From a virus: DNA of 51,035 bases. Position 1 is the first letter of the stretch, and each line of letters begins with the position of its first letter. Of this stretch, positions 7,672-13,890 are shown piece by piece. Made by a program: the position numbers and the translations under genes. A model generated the notes under the pieces. The model ran no database searches. It was not told where the DNA came from and saw only the letters and a list, made by a program, of their open reading frames with translations. The stretch lies in IMG/VR virus record IMGVR_UViG_3300040801_002481, positions 1-51,035 of that record. One strand, written 5' to 3'.

Positions 7672-7691
7672 CCTCCCGGCGAACCGGGAGG
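7672..7691. other. Strong GC-rich 8-bp hairpin with CGAA tetraloop
   Basis: CCTCCCGG and CCGGGAGG pair perfectly around CGAA, seven bases beyond the stop codon of the macro-domain gene. No U-tract follows on the minus strand and only TTT on the plus strand, so it is probably a transcript-stabilising or processing structure rather than a full terminator. Confidence 0.5.
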
Positions 7692-7698
7692 TTTCCTA

Positions 7699-8139
7699 TT
7701 ACTTGTAGACCAGCACGTTGTCTGGTAGGGCGTTCTCGATGATGGGAAGCACCTGATCAGCACCCAATCCACCGTTCCCCACTCCGGGGAAGTTGAGGTG
7801 GAAGGTGATTTCAGGACGTTTCTCAGCAACTTCAGCAAGTGCGTGAGCACTACGCTCGATAAGCCCAACATCAGCTTCGGCTCTCCAGTGGTGCTTCACC
7901 TGAAACCAACCAATGAACTGGTGATTGGTCACAGATGCCCAAGCTAGTGGCATGTTGGGCTTAATCATACGGCCCATAACCACATCAATGCCTGGATAGG
8001 AGTCCCTGACTTGTTTAGCGGCACCACGTCCCATGACAATGGCACCGTTTTTCTTCTTTATAGGGTTACCCGTAAAGAGATAAACGTCAGGCAAGGTCCA
8101 AGGCTTGGAGTAGTCGAGTAGCCCAAGCTTAAGCTGCAT
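7699..8139 (-). CDS. Macro-domain-like ADP-ribose-binding protein
   Basis: This 146-residue protein has the layout of a single macro domain. GAIVMGRGAAKQ at residues 32-43 resembles the first ligand loop, and GVGNGGLG at 119-126 matches the glycine-rich loop that holds the phosphates of ADP-ribose. Family members bind or hydrolyse ADP-ribose derivatives, ADP-ribose-1''-phosphate or protein ADP-ribosylation. In a phage it may reverse host ADP-ribosylation defence or process NAD-derived molecules, but the substrate cannot be read from sequence. It has a clear GGAGG ribosome site. Confidence 0.75.
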   Translation of the reverse strand: MQLKLGLLDYSKPWTLPDVYLFTGNPIKKKNGAIVMGRGAAKQVRDSYPGIDVVMGRMIKPNMPLAWASVTNHQFIGWFQVKHHWRAEADVGLIERSAHALAEVAEKRPEITFHLNFPGVGNGGLGADQVLPIIENALPDNVLVYK

Positions 8140-8218
8140 AGAACCTCCAGATCACAGCGAGTGAAACAACAACAGATCCCCATGCACAGGCACGGAGAAA
8201 GCGACCACTGGCCCTCAA
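8129..8218 (-). CDS. Possible 29-residue membrane microprotein (TTG start)
   Basis: A short frame starting at a TTG that overlaps the stop codon of the preceding microprotein (TTGA, analogous to ATGA) encodes a basic N-terminus followed by a hydrophobic stretch ending in WRFYAA. There is no ribosome site of its own, so it would depend on re-initiation. It fills an otherwise empty gap between two genes. Existence is uncertain. Confidence 0.3.
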   Translation of the reverse strand: MRASGRFLRACAWGSVVVSLAVIWRFYAA

Positions 8219-8310
8219 AACGAGGACCAGCGTTGAACTTCGTGAATCATCGGACGAAGCACGAAGTAGATCCCCACAGCAGCGAGGATAAGGATTGCGA
8301 TGATGCTCAT
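8215..8310 (-). CDS. 31-residue single-pass membrane microprotein
   Basis: Starts at ATG 8310 with a strong GGAGG site seven bases upstream and begins MSIIAILILAAVGIYFVL, a clear membrane helix followed by a short polar tail. It lies one base after the previous membrane-protein gene. Function unknown. Such microproteins often modulate host membrane complexes, but nothing specific is visible. Confidence 0.6.
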   Translation of the reverse strand: MSIIAILILAAVGIYFVLRPMIHEVQRWSSF

Positions 8311-8311
8311 A

Positions 8312-8581
8312 TCAGCCTCCGAACATTCGGTTTTCCAGTGGTATAAGCCACTGGGGAGCAAGGTAGGAATGAAGCTTTACAGCACTTCGGTAACGTGCAT
8401 CAGCTTCGTTGAACTCGTCCCAGTCAGCGTATGCTTCAGCAGCAAGCTCGCTGTACCAGTCCTGCAACTCCTCTTCCCATTCTTCGAGCTCCACACCCCA
8501 GTGGTAGTCAACGAACATGACTACGATGGAGAGGATGAAAAGCCCGAAGAGGAAGAGCAGCGTCAGCTGAGAGGCGCTCAT
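8312..8581 (-). CDS. Small membrane protein with acidic helical tail
   Basis: An 89-residue protein with one N-terminal membrane helix (about residues 6-25) followed by a strongly acidic, tryptophan-containing helix. This fits a single-pass inner-membrane protein. It is coupled upstream by ATGA overlap. Family not recognised; an i-spanin-like role is possible by topology, but the lysis cassette lies elsewhere. Confidence 0.65.
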   Translation of the reverse strand: MSASQLTLLFLFGLFILSIVVMFVDYHWGVELEEWEEELQDWYSELAAEAYADWDEFNEADARYRSAVKLHSYLAPQWLIPLENRMFGG

Positions 8582-8730
8582 GAGAGCACCTCAAAACCAA
8601 CAGCCTTGAACTTGGCCGCATCTTTGCGGTCAGCCCAGACAGTCTGGAACCTGGGAACTGAGTAGATGATACCGTCGATATTAACGACGATACGACGGGA
8701 CGTACGGTTAACAAACTCGATGAACTGCAT
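8578..8730 (-). CDS. 50-residue hypothetical protein
   Basis: Starts at ATG 8730 with an excellent AAGGAGG site and ends by ATGA overlap with the acidic membrane-protein gene. The sequence has alternating hydrophobic strands and basic residues, suggesting a small beta-rich fold. No family recognised. Confidence 0.65.
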   Translation of the reverse strand: MQFIEFVNRTSRRIVVNIDGIIYSVPRFQTVWADRKDAAKFKAVGFEVLS

Positions 8731-8775
8731 GTCAGCCTCCTTGGCTAAGCGGTTGAAAGGTTTTGAGGGTATGGA

Positions 8776-8810
8776 ACGACAACAGCCTCAAACATCGAAG
8801 CTGTTGTCGT
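8776..8810 (+). terminator. Plus-strand terminator-like hairpin inside a leftward operon
   Basis: A 10-bp perfect stem (8776-8785 with 8801-8810) and a 15-base loop are followed on the plus strand by TTTTTC. It overlaps the end of the leftward DUF4326 gene. On the minus strand no U-tract follows. It would stop rightward, antisense transcription. Confidence 0.5.
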
Positions 8811-9123
8811 TTTTCTCCATTGCCCAGATCAAGCAAGCCTTAATCACATCACCGTGACAGGCTTTGGGTTTACACCAACACTCAATTTCCACAGCACCTT
8901 CATGGGCGTAGGTATTGAGCAGGTAGTTGAGCTGCTTCAGGACTGCAGGGTTCTTGCCCTGAATCTGAGCCCACAACCATTGACGGTACTCAGCAATAGC
9001 ACCTTCACGACCAAACTGCTTTACCGGGAAGGGATTACCAAGTGCCGTAGGTCTGCCCACATATACTCGATGGGCGTTGCTTGGGTCGCGTTTAGACACG
9101 ACCCTGATGTCGTCGAATGACAT
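8788..9123 (-). CDS. DUF4326 domain protein
   Basis: This 111-residue protein carries YVGRPTALGNPF at residues 21-32, the hallmark of DUF4326, and a C-terminal CWCKPKACHGD segment, also typical of the family. The family is common in phages and is of unknown biochemical function. An AGGAGG site precedes the ATG. It lies among other small nucleotide-related accessory genes. Confidence 0.8.
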   Translation of the reverse strand: MSFDDIRVVSKRDPSNAHRVYVGRPTALGNPFPVKQFGREGAIAEYRQWLWAQIQGKNPAVLKQLNYLLNTYAHEGAVEIECWCKPKACHGDVIKACLIWAMEKNDNSFDV

Positions 9124-9134
9124 GACGTTGCCTC

Positions 9135-9374
9135 CTAGTCACCATAGAAGCGACGAACAGACACAATTCTGTATCCTTTCGCTTCTATACGTGATTTCCA
9201 ATCCTCGAAGTTTTCTTCGGGCATTTCGATACCGTCAAGGACAAAATCATCCTTGACACACACTACATCGACCCATGCTTCAGGACCGTTGATTTCACGG
9301 TCCCAATTAGCTTGCATGAGTCGAACTTGCCACGAGGGTTTGTGGCGCTGAATGTTTTGAAAACGAGCTTTCAT
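9135..9374 (-). CDS. Hypothetical protein
   Basis: A 79-residue protein with an AAGGAGG ribosome site, eleven bases upstream of the DUF4326 gene in the same operon. It is rich in Trp, Asp and Glu and has no recognised domain. Confidence 0.65.
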   Translation of the reverse strand: MKARFQNIQRHKPSWQVRLMQANWDREINGPEAWVDVVCVKDDFVLDGIEMPEENFEDWKSRIEAKGYRIVSVRRFYGD

Positions 9375-9448
9375 GATGCCTCCTTGGCAAGTTAAGGAAA
9401 AAGGGTAGGTTTTGGGCGATAAGGATTACCTACGAACCTCAGAGACTA

Positions 9449-9577
9449 CTACTTACGGCCCTTCTTACGAGCCGTTTTGCCACCACGGAAGTGGGAGCAG
9501 CCACCGTCTTTGTGAGACGGAGGAATGCTGTTGGTACGGCAGTAGTCGCAAAGCTTGTCGTGCTTGTACTTAGCCAC
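9449..9577 (-). CDS. 42-residue basic protein with zinc-knuckle-like cysteines
   Basis: Starts at a GTG (9577) with AAGGAG upstream. It contains CDYC near the N-terminus, a later C-S-H group, and a basic GGKTARKKGRK tail. The CxxC...C-x-H spacing suggests a small zinc-binding, nucleic-acid-interacting peptide, which is inference from composition. It is the last gene after a 250-base stretch carrying a repeat element. Confidence 0.55.
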   Translation of the reverse strand: MAKYKHDKLCDYCRTNSIPPSHKDGGCSHFRGGKTARKKGRK

Positions 9578-9825
9578 GGTTATTCTCCTTTGGTGGGAAA
9601 GAAAGGGATGAGCAGTTTGCTACATGCTCAGGTAGTGGCCTTTTCCATGACGGTACCAAGGTCGAAGCAGATTTATGCAGCATGCTTAGGCTCCCGGCTA
9701 CCACGTCGGATACACTTGCGTAGGTCCACGACCATACGGGTTTAAGACGGTGCTTGGTTCTCGCACCGAATATTCAATATGTAGAGTGGTAGAGAGCCTG
9801 GTAGGCTCCCTACAACTCATACATT
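9578..9825. other. 248-base non-coding stretch with repeat and hairpins
   Basis: No credible gene is seen. The stretch holds one copy of the 21-base repeat (9778-9798) that also flanks ssb. On the minus strand the repeat is followed by a CGGTGC...GCACCG hairpin with a 9-base loop and preceded by a 7-bp hairpin just after the neighbouring gene's stop codon. It probably carries a promoter for the zinc-knuckle gene and those downstream. Confidence 0.5.
9778..9798 (-). repeat. Dispersed 21-base repeat, copy 1
   Basis: TATGTAGAGTGGTAGAGAGC (plus strand, positions 9778-9797) is nearly identical to elements at 10801 and 10858. All are intergenic and all are followed on the minus strand by a hairpin. 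Confidence 0.6.
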
Positions 9826-10155
9826 TTAGTCAGCCTTAGCCGCAGCGGCGTAAGGTGACAGGCCAGCAGCCCGATTGGCAGCTACCTGAGCAAGAAACTC
9901 TTTGGCAGCAGCAATGGACTGAGGGTTGGCTTGTTCAAACTTCTGAACAGCCTCGAACCTTTCAGCAACTCGCTGAAGGTTTTCCAGAGCTGACAGAGAG
10001 GCAGAAGTTTCTGCATTCTCTTCAACCGTACGGGCATGCACCTTGGCAGCACCAAGCAAGTGAGCACCGGCTTCGGCACCGTTGCACACAAGGTCAGCAG
10101 AGCTATTGACCATACGGTTGGCAGCGTTCAACATCGAGCGTCGAGTCGTTGACAT
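9826..10155 (-). CDS. Alanine-rich helical hypothetical protein
   Basis: A 109-residue Ala/Glu-rich protein predicted to be almost wholly alpha-helical and possibly coiled-coil. I chose the ATG at 10155, with AGGAG about ten bases upstream; an upstream in-frame start at 10185 lies inside the leader hairpin. Family unknown. It is preceded by a 176-base A/T-rich leader. Confidence 0.65.
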   Translation of the reverse strand: MSTTRRSMLNAANRMVNSSADLVCNGAEAGAHLLGAAKVHARTVEENAETSASLSALENLQRVAERFEAVQKFEQANPQSIAAAKEFLAQVAANRAAGLSPYAAAAKAD

Positions 10156-10331
10156 TGGGTAATACTCCTGTACAATCCACCCCAAGAAGGGTGGTTAAAA
10201 TAATACTTACCTACTACATAAGAGTAAGGTAAGAAGAAATTAATACAGGAAAGGGTAGATAATACTTAGGAAGTAGATAAACACTACAACCTAGAGTAAT
10301 TACCTACCCTTCCCTATATAAGAAGCACCCT
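10156..10331. promoter_or_regulatory. A/T-rich leader between ssb and the alanine-rich gene
   Basis: No gene. The decamer ATAATACTTA occurs twice (10200-10209 and 10259-10268), and a CCACC...GGTGG hairpin lies just before the ribosome site of the downstream gene. Repeated short motifs ahead of a leftward gene suggest a promoter, possibly for the phage RNAPII, but I cannot identify the polymerase from sequence. Confidence 0.35.
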
Positions 10332-10748
10332 TTAGAAGGGCAGTTCTTCTTCAGCAACTCCCTGATTGGGAGCATCACGGAAGCCCTGCGGAGCTTCTTC
10401 CTGCGGCTCGAGACGAGCCTTCCGCTGAGCGACGCTCTCCATGTTCTGGAAGGAGCGAACGTTCAGGGAGTTCTCCGTACGGTTCTCACCCCGATCTTTC
10501 CGGGTGTAAGAAGTGAGCTCGCCTTCGAGCATCACGGGAGAACCTTTGTCGCAGCGTTCCACGAAACGCTCAGCAGCCTTACCGGACACGATGAAGTTCA
10601 CCCAAGAGGTGGACTCGTGCCAGTTACCATCGCTGTCCTGCCAGCTGCGAGTGCTGGCAAGAGAGTTCAGGGTGAAGGTGCGACCGTTCTTGGTCTGCAG
10701 GGTGGGCTCACGCCCGATGTTGCCGGTGGCGATGACTTGAATAGCCAT
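10332..10748 (-). CDS. ssb: Single-stranded DNA-binding protein (bacterial type)
   Basis: A 138-residue protein with a bacterial-style SSB OB fold at residues 1-105 (opening IQVIATGNIGREP and later SWVNFIV), a Pro/Gln-rich linker, and a C-terminal acidic tip ending EEELPF. That tip is the standard partner-binding tail. It coats single-stranded DNA during phage replication. In N4 the unrelated-looking SSB (gp45) also activates late host-polymerase promoters; whether this protein does so is unknown. The start is at ATG 10748 with a GAGGAG site, downstream of two repeat/hairpin units. Confidence 0.92.
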   Translation of the reverse strand: MAIQVIATGNIGREPTLQTKNGRTFTLNSLASTRSWQDSDGNWHESTSWVNFIVSGKAAERFVERCDKGSPVMLEGELTSYTRKDRGENRTENSLNVRSFQNMESVAQRKARLEPQEEAPQGFRDAPNQGVAEEELPF

Positions 10749-10776
10749 GGTAAATCTCCTCAGTAGTCATGGCCAA

Positions 10777-10791
10777 GGGACACCATGTCCC
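10777..10791 (-). promoter_or_regulatory. Perfect 6-bp hairpin with 3-nt loop upstream of ssb
   Basis: GGGACA and TGTCCC pair around CCA (TGG on the minus strand, so the loop centre is a purine on the coding strand). It lies 29 bases before the ssb start and directly follows a copy of the 21-base repeat. The geometry matches N4 vRNAP promoter hairpins. Confidence 0.45.
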
Positions 10792-10800
10792 TCGATCCAG

Positions 10801-10821
10801 TATGTAGAGTGGTAGGGAGAC
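10801..10821 (-). repeat. Dispersed 21-base repeat, copy 2
   Basis: TATGTAGAGTGGTAGGGAGA (plus strand, positions 10801-10820). It differs at very few positions from the copy at 9778 and, on the minus strand, runs into the hairpin at 10777-10791. Confidence 0.6.
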
Positions 10822-10840
10822 GTGATCTCACCTACTACTC

Positions 10841-10855
10841 GGAGCACTATGCTCC
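10841..10855 (-). promoter_or_regulatory. Perfect 6-bp hairpin with 3-nt loop
   Basis: GGAGCA and TGCTCC pair around CTA (TAG on the minus strand, purine centre). It sits immediately after repeat copy 3 on the minus strand, giving the same repeat-plus-hairpin order as the unit next to ssb. Confidence 0.45.
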
Positions 10856-10857
10856 AG

Positions 10858-10878
10858 TATCTAGAGGGGTAGAGAGCC
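10858..10878 (-). repeat. Dispersed 21-base repeat, copy 3
   Basis: TATCTAGAGGGGTAGAGAGC (plus strand, positions 10858-10877). The third copy of the element, again adjacent to a hairpin on its minus-strand downstream side. Confidence 0.6.
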
Positions 10879-11092
10879 AAGGAGGAAACAGAAGAAGAAC
10901 GAACGTCATGTGGTCGTGTCGTTGGTGGTCAGTCGCCAGCTGGTAGCGGAGAGCAGACTCGATAGGACAGAGAGAGCTCGAACTACCGGGGGGGGTGTTT
11001 TGTTTTGATTTTGACCCACTGGCAGTCACTACACCTCTACCTAGATGAGATATTTCTGAAAAACCTGCAATTCGTGTTAAAGTCCCTCTGCG

Positions 11093-11108
11093 TCATACTG
11101 ACGTATGA
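11093..11108. other. Inverted repeat in the late leader
   Basis: TCATAC and GTATGA flank TGAC, 22 bases before the first late gene. It may be a leader hairpin or a binding site for a dimeric regulator. Confidence 0.35.
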
Positions 11109-11130
11109 ACCTATCTCTAGAGGAATTGAA

Positions 11131-11391
11131 ATGTCTAATAAAAGTGTTGAGCGCAAAGCTGCTCGTGATTCGATGACTATCCCTGGCGACAATGCAGCCC
11201 GTAAAGCTGCACTTCTGTCTGGTGAACGTGAACCTGCTACCCCTTCTGAAAAAGCGTATGTAGAACGTCACACCGCTGTAGAAGTTGAGGATAGTGATGG
11301 TGATGGTGTGTTTGAAGTTGATGAGTCAGTGACGGTTTCCGATGAGGAAGCAGAAGCTGTTCTGATTGAAACGCCCGACCTTGCTGGTTAA
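11131..11391 (+). CDS. First gene of the late block, small acidic hypothetical protein
   Basis: An 86-residue protein with a basic N-terminal third and a very acidic C-terminal half (many Asp, Glu and Val). Start ATG 11131 has GAGGAA upstream. Family not recognised. By position it precedes the terminase genes. Confidence 0.65.
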   Translation: MSNKSVERKAARDSMTIPGDNAARKAALLSGEREPATPSEKAYVERHTAVEVEDSDGDGVFEVDESVTVSDEEAEAVLIETPDLAG

Positions 11392-11578
11392 TCGATCTTG
11401 TGACTGTGACGGACGGTGTTTGCAACGAGGAGGGTTCTGTCCAAGGAACCCTTTTCGTGCTTACACCTGTCCTGTTTGTGCAACTCCGCACGATGAATTT
11501 GTCCCCTGTTGTTTTGGGGGAGAAGAATTTTTAAGGGATCACTATGGCAACCGTGAACGTACCCAAAAAAGTAAATGA
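11366..11578 (+). CDS. Possible cysteine-rich zinc-binding small protein
   Basis: A 70-codon frame overlapping both neighbours encodes a dense cysteine pattern: SCDCDGRC, a later FCPRN, a CPVC knuckle and a CC pair. The pattern looks like a treble-clef or ribbon zinc domain and fills the 150-base gap before the small terminase gene. However, no ATG/GTG start and no good ribosome site are visible; TTG at 11366 or 11381 would be needed. Treat as uncertain. Confidence 0.4.
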   Translation: MKRPTLLVNRSCDCDGRCLQRGGFCPRNPFRAYTCPVCATPHDEFVPCCFGGEEFLRDHYGNRERTQKSK

Positions 11579-12275
11579 ACTAGAAGAAGAAAAGCAGCTG
11601 ACTGTAGAAGCGTTGAGAGCTGTAGTGCCTCGGAAAAGTAGATCTGCTATTACGCCGAAGTTTGTAAAAAAGTTGAATGAATTGGTCGATGATCCGGAGA
11701 TTCGTGAGACCTTCCGGAATAACGTCATTGGCTATGTTGATATTCTGAATGAGCCTCATGTTTCGACCAAGGATTATATTCAGGCTGTCAGGTATGCCAG
11801 CTACAAGTTGATGGACTGCACCAACCAGGAAGCTTGGATCAAAACGTTTCCTGAGCGGTATGAAAGGATGCTCGAAGAAGGTAAAAGTCCTGATGCTATT
11901 AGGGCAGCAGTGTCTGCCTATGCCAAGGGTAAAGTAGTGAACATGGTGCTCGAGCAGAGCATGATCCCTGTTCATATTATGAATATGGATGTGTACCAGA
12001 AGGCAGTAAATACACAAGCTAAGTTGATGATGACTGCCAAGAGTGAGAAGGTTCGTTCTGATGCCGCTAACAGCCTCCTGACGCACCTTAAGCCGCCTGA
12101 AAGTAAGAAGGTGGACCTGAGTGTCAATATGAAAGAAGACGACTCTGTACGACAGCTTAGGAACGCTGTAACGGATCTGGCGAGAGCTCAGCAGGCAGCA
12201 ATTGAGCAAGGTACCCAGAACGCCAAGGAAATTGCAGAAGCAAAAATTATTGAAGGCGAGTTTGAACGTGAATGA
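11544..12275 (+). CDS. Probable terminase small subunit (N4 gp69-like)
   Basis: A 243-residue, mainly helical protein with a charged coiled-coil C-terminus. It lies directly before and overlaps the large terminase gene, the position of N4 gp69. Small terminases recognise packaging-site DNA and regulate the large subunit. I see no classic helix-turn-helix with certainty, so the call rests on position, size and helical make-up. AAGGGA precedes the ATG. Confidence 0.65.
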   Translation: MATVNVPKKVNELEEEKQLTVEALRAVVPRKSRSAITPKFVKKLNELVDDPEIRETFRNNVIGYVDILNEPHVSTKDYIQAVRYASYKLMDCTNQEAWIKTFPERYERMLEEGKSPDAIRAAVSAYAKGKVVNMVLEQSMIPVHIMNMDVYQKAVNTQAKLMMTAKSEKVRSDAANSLLTHLKPPESKKVDLSVNMKEDDSVRQLRNAVTDLARAQQAAIEQGTQNAKEIAEAKIIEGEFERE

Positions 12276-13890
12276 TTACGTTGATCATGTAGATCAGAAA
12301 AAGGTAGAGGATTACCTTAACGAGGTGAGTTACTCTGACCTTGATCATTATGTGCCTTCTCAGTTTGCGATTGAGTTTATCAACTTCATTAAGCTGGTGA
12401 ATGCTGAGCAAGGAGGTGAGGAGCATCCTTCTCCTGTTGTTCATATGCACATGCTGGACAAGATTACGAATGGTGGAAAAAACATCATTAATCTTTGTTC
12501 TCGTGGTTTGGCTAAAACTACAATGTTTGGTGAGTACCTGATTTTGTATATTGCCGTTTATGGCGAGTTGCCAGGATTCGGTAGGGTGGATTACGGACTG
12601 TATGTTTCGGATTCCATCGACAACGGTGTAAAGAAAATGCGGTACAGGTTGGAAAGGCGAAGAGAAAACTCTAGCTTCCTTCAAAGATACATCCCACATG
12701 CAAAGTTTACGGATATTCGTTGGTATTTTAAAAATGCTGAAGGAAAAGAATTGGTCTTTTCTGGACACGGTGCCAAGACGGGTGTTCGAGGTACGGTAGA
12801 ACTAAATACTCGTCCGCAAATCGCTATACTTGACGATTTGATTTCTGACGAAGATGCTCGCTCACCTACCGTAATCAACTCTGTAGAAGAGACAGTTTAC
12901 AAAGCAATCAAGTTTGCTCTTCACCCGACCCGGAACATGATTATCTGGAGCGGTACGCCCTTTAACTCAAAAGACCCGTTGTACAAAGCTGTGGAAAGTG
13001 GGGCTTGGACTGTAAACGCATACCCAGTTTGTGAGACTTTCCCGTGTACCAAGTCTGAATTCAAAGGGGCTTGGCCCTCTCGGTTCACATACGAGTACGT
13101 CAAGGATCAATATGACACCGCAATGAAGCTTGGGAGAGTGGATACTTTCAACCAAGAGCTCATGCTGAGGATTATGTCTGATGAAGATCGGTTGATTAAA
13201 GACCACGAGATTATCTGGTATAACCGTGATCGTTTGCTCGAGAACAGAGGGGCTTACAACTTTTACATCACGACTGATTTTGCTACTTCAGAGAAGCAGT
13301 CTGCAGATAACTCGGTCATTTCTGTGTGGGCTTACAACTCAAACGGAGACTGGTACTGGGTTGATGGTATTTGTGAACGTCAAAACATGAGCGAGAACTG
13401 GGAAGATTTGTTTAGGCTCGTGCTGATGTACAAGCCAATCTCTGTAGGAATTGAGATTTCAGGCCAGCAAGGTGGTTTCATCAACTGGTGTCAGGAAAAA
13501 ATGCAGGAAAGAAACATTTGGTTCAACCTTGCAAGCGACAAAAACAGCAAAACTCCGGGCATCAGGCCCAACACCAACAAGTTTCAGAGATTCAACGGTG
13601 TGGTTCCTTGGTTTAAGGCCCAGAAAATTCGTTTTCCTGCTCAAATGAAAGACTCGAAGCCCATGAAACAAGCGGTTGATGAACTTTCTTTGGTTAGTAT
13701 GTCCGGATTCAAAAGCAAACACGACGATTTCAGTGATACCATATCGATGTTGGCTGTTATGCCGACCTGGAAGCCCAGTGAACCCGCTCCTGAGGAAGGT
13801 TCGATGCAGAATAAGCGGGGTTCCCGCTATTTTGACGATTACATTCCCGATCACGTTGAAACATCGACCTTGGATAGCTATTTGGTATGA
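12268..13890 (+). CDS. Terminase large subunit (N4 gp68-like)
   Basis: A 540-residue packaging motor. The ATPase half has a terminase-type Walker A, SRGLAKTT at 78-85, and Walker B IAILDD at 185-190. The nuclease half has D337 (in TTDF), E396 (in VGIEIS) and the HDDFSD cluster at 485-490, consistent with an RNase H-like endonuclease. It cuts and translocates concatemeric DNA into the procapsid through the portal. I chose GTG 12268, which overlaps the upstream stop and has AAGGCGAG upstream; a TTG at 12202 would extend the protein without support. Confidence 0.9.
   Translation: MNDYVDHVDQKKVEDYLNEVSYSDLDHYVPSQFAIEFINFIKLVNAEQGGEEHPSPVVHMHMLDKITNGGKNIINLCSRGLAKTTMFGEYLILYIAVYGELPGFGRVDYGLYVSDSIDNGVKKMRYRLERRRENSSFLQRYIPHAKFTDIRWYFKNAEGKELVFSGHGAKTGVRGTVELNTRPQIAILDDLISDEDARSPTVINSVEETVYKAIKFALHPTRNMIIWSGTPFNSKDPLYKAVESGAWTVNAYPVCETFPCTKSEFKGAWPSRFTYEYVKDQYDTAMKLGRVDTFNQELMLRIMSDEDRLIKDHEIIWYNRDRLLENRGAYNFYITTDFATSEKQSADNSVISVWAYNSNGDWYWVDGICERQNMSENWEDLFRLVLMYKPISVGIEISGQQGGFINWCQEKMQERNIWFNLASDKNSKTPGIRPNTNKFQRFNGVVPWFKAQKIRFPAQMKDSKPMKQAVDELSLVSMSGFKSKHDDFSDTISMLAVMPTWKPSEPAPEEGSMQNKRGSRYFDDYIPDHVETSTLDSYLV

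Larger units (their letters stand above)
10749..11130. other. Divergent control region between leftward and rightward genes
   Basis: A 382-base stretch without a credible gene separates leftward ssb from the rightward late block. It holds two copies of the 21-base repeat and two perfect hairpins with 3-nt loops (left half), a run of eight G residues near 10988-10995, and, near the late genes, a TTGACC element (11011-11016), a TGTTAAAGT extended -10-like element (11075-11083) and an inverted repeat (11093-11108). No clear consensus sigma70 promoter is present, fitting activator-dependent late promoters. Confidence 0.5.

Noticed and set aside
7557-7871. An N-terminal extension of the gene ending at 7194
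   Set aside because: The open frame continues upstream but would overlap the macro-domain gene and hairpins. The internal ATG at 7556 has an excellent ribosome site.
10847-11029. A 60-codon leftward frame in the divergent control region
   Set aside because: No ribosome site, low-complexity Ser/Pro/Leu content, and it overlaps the repeat and hairpin elements.
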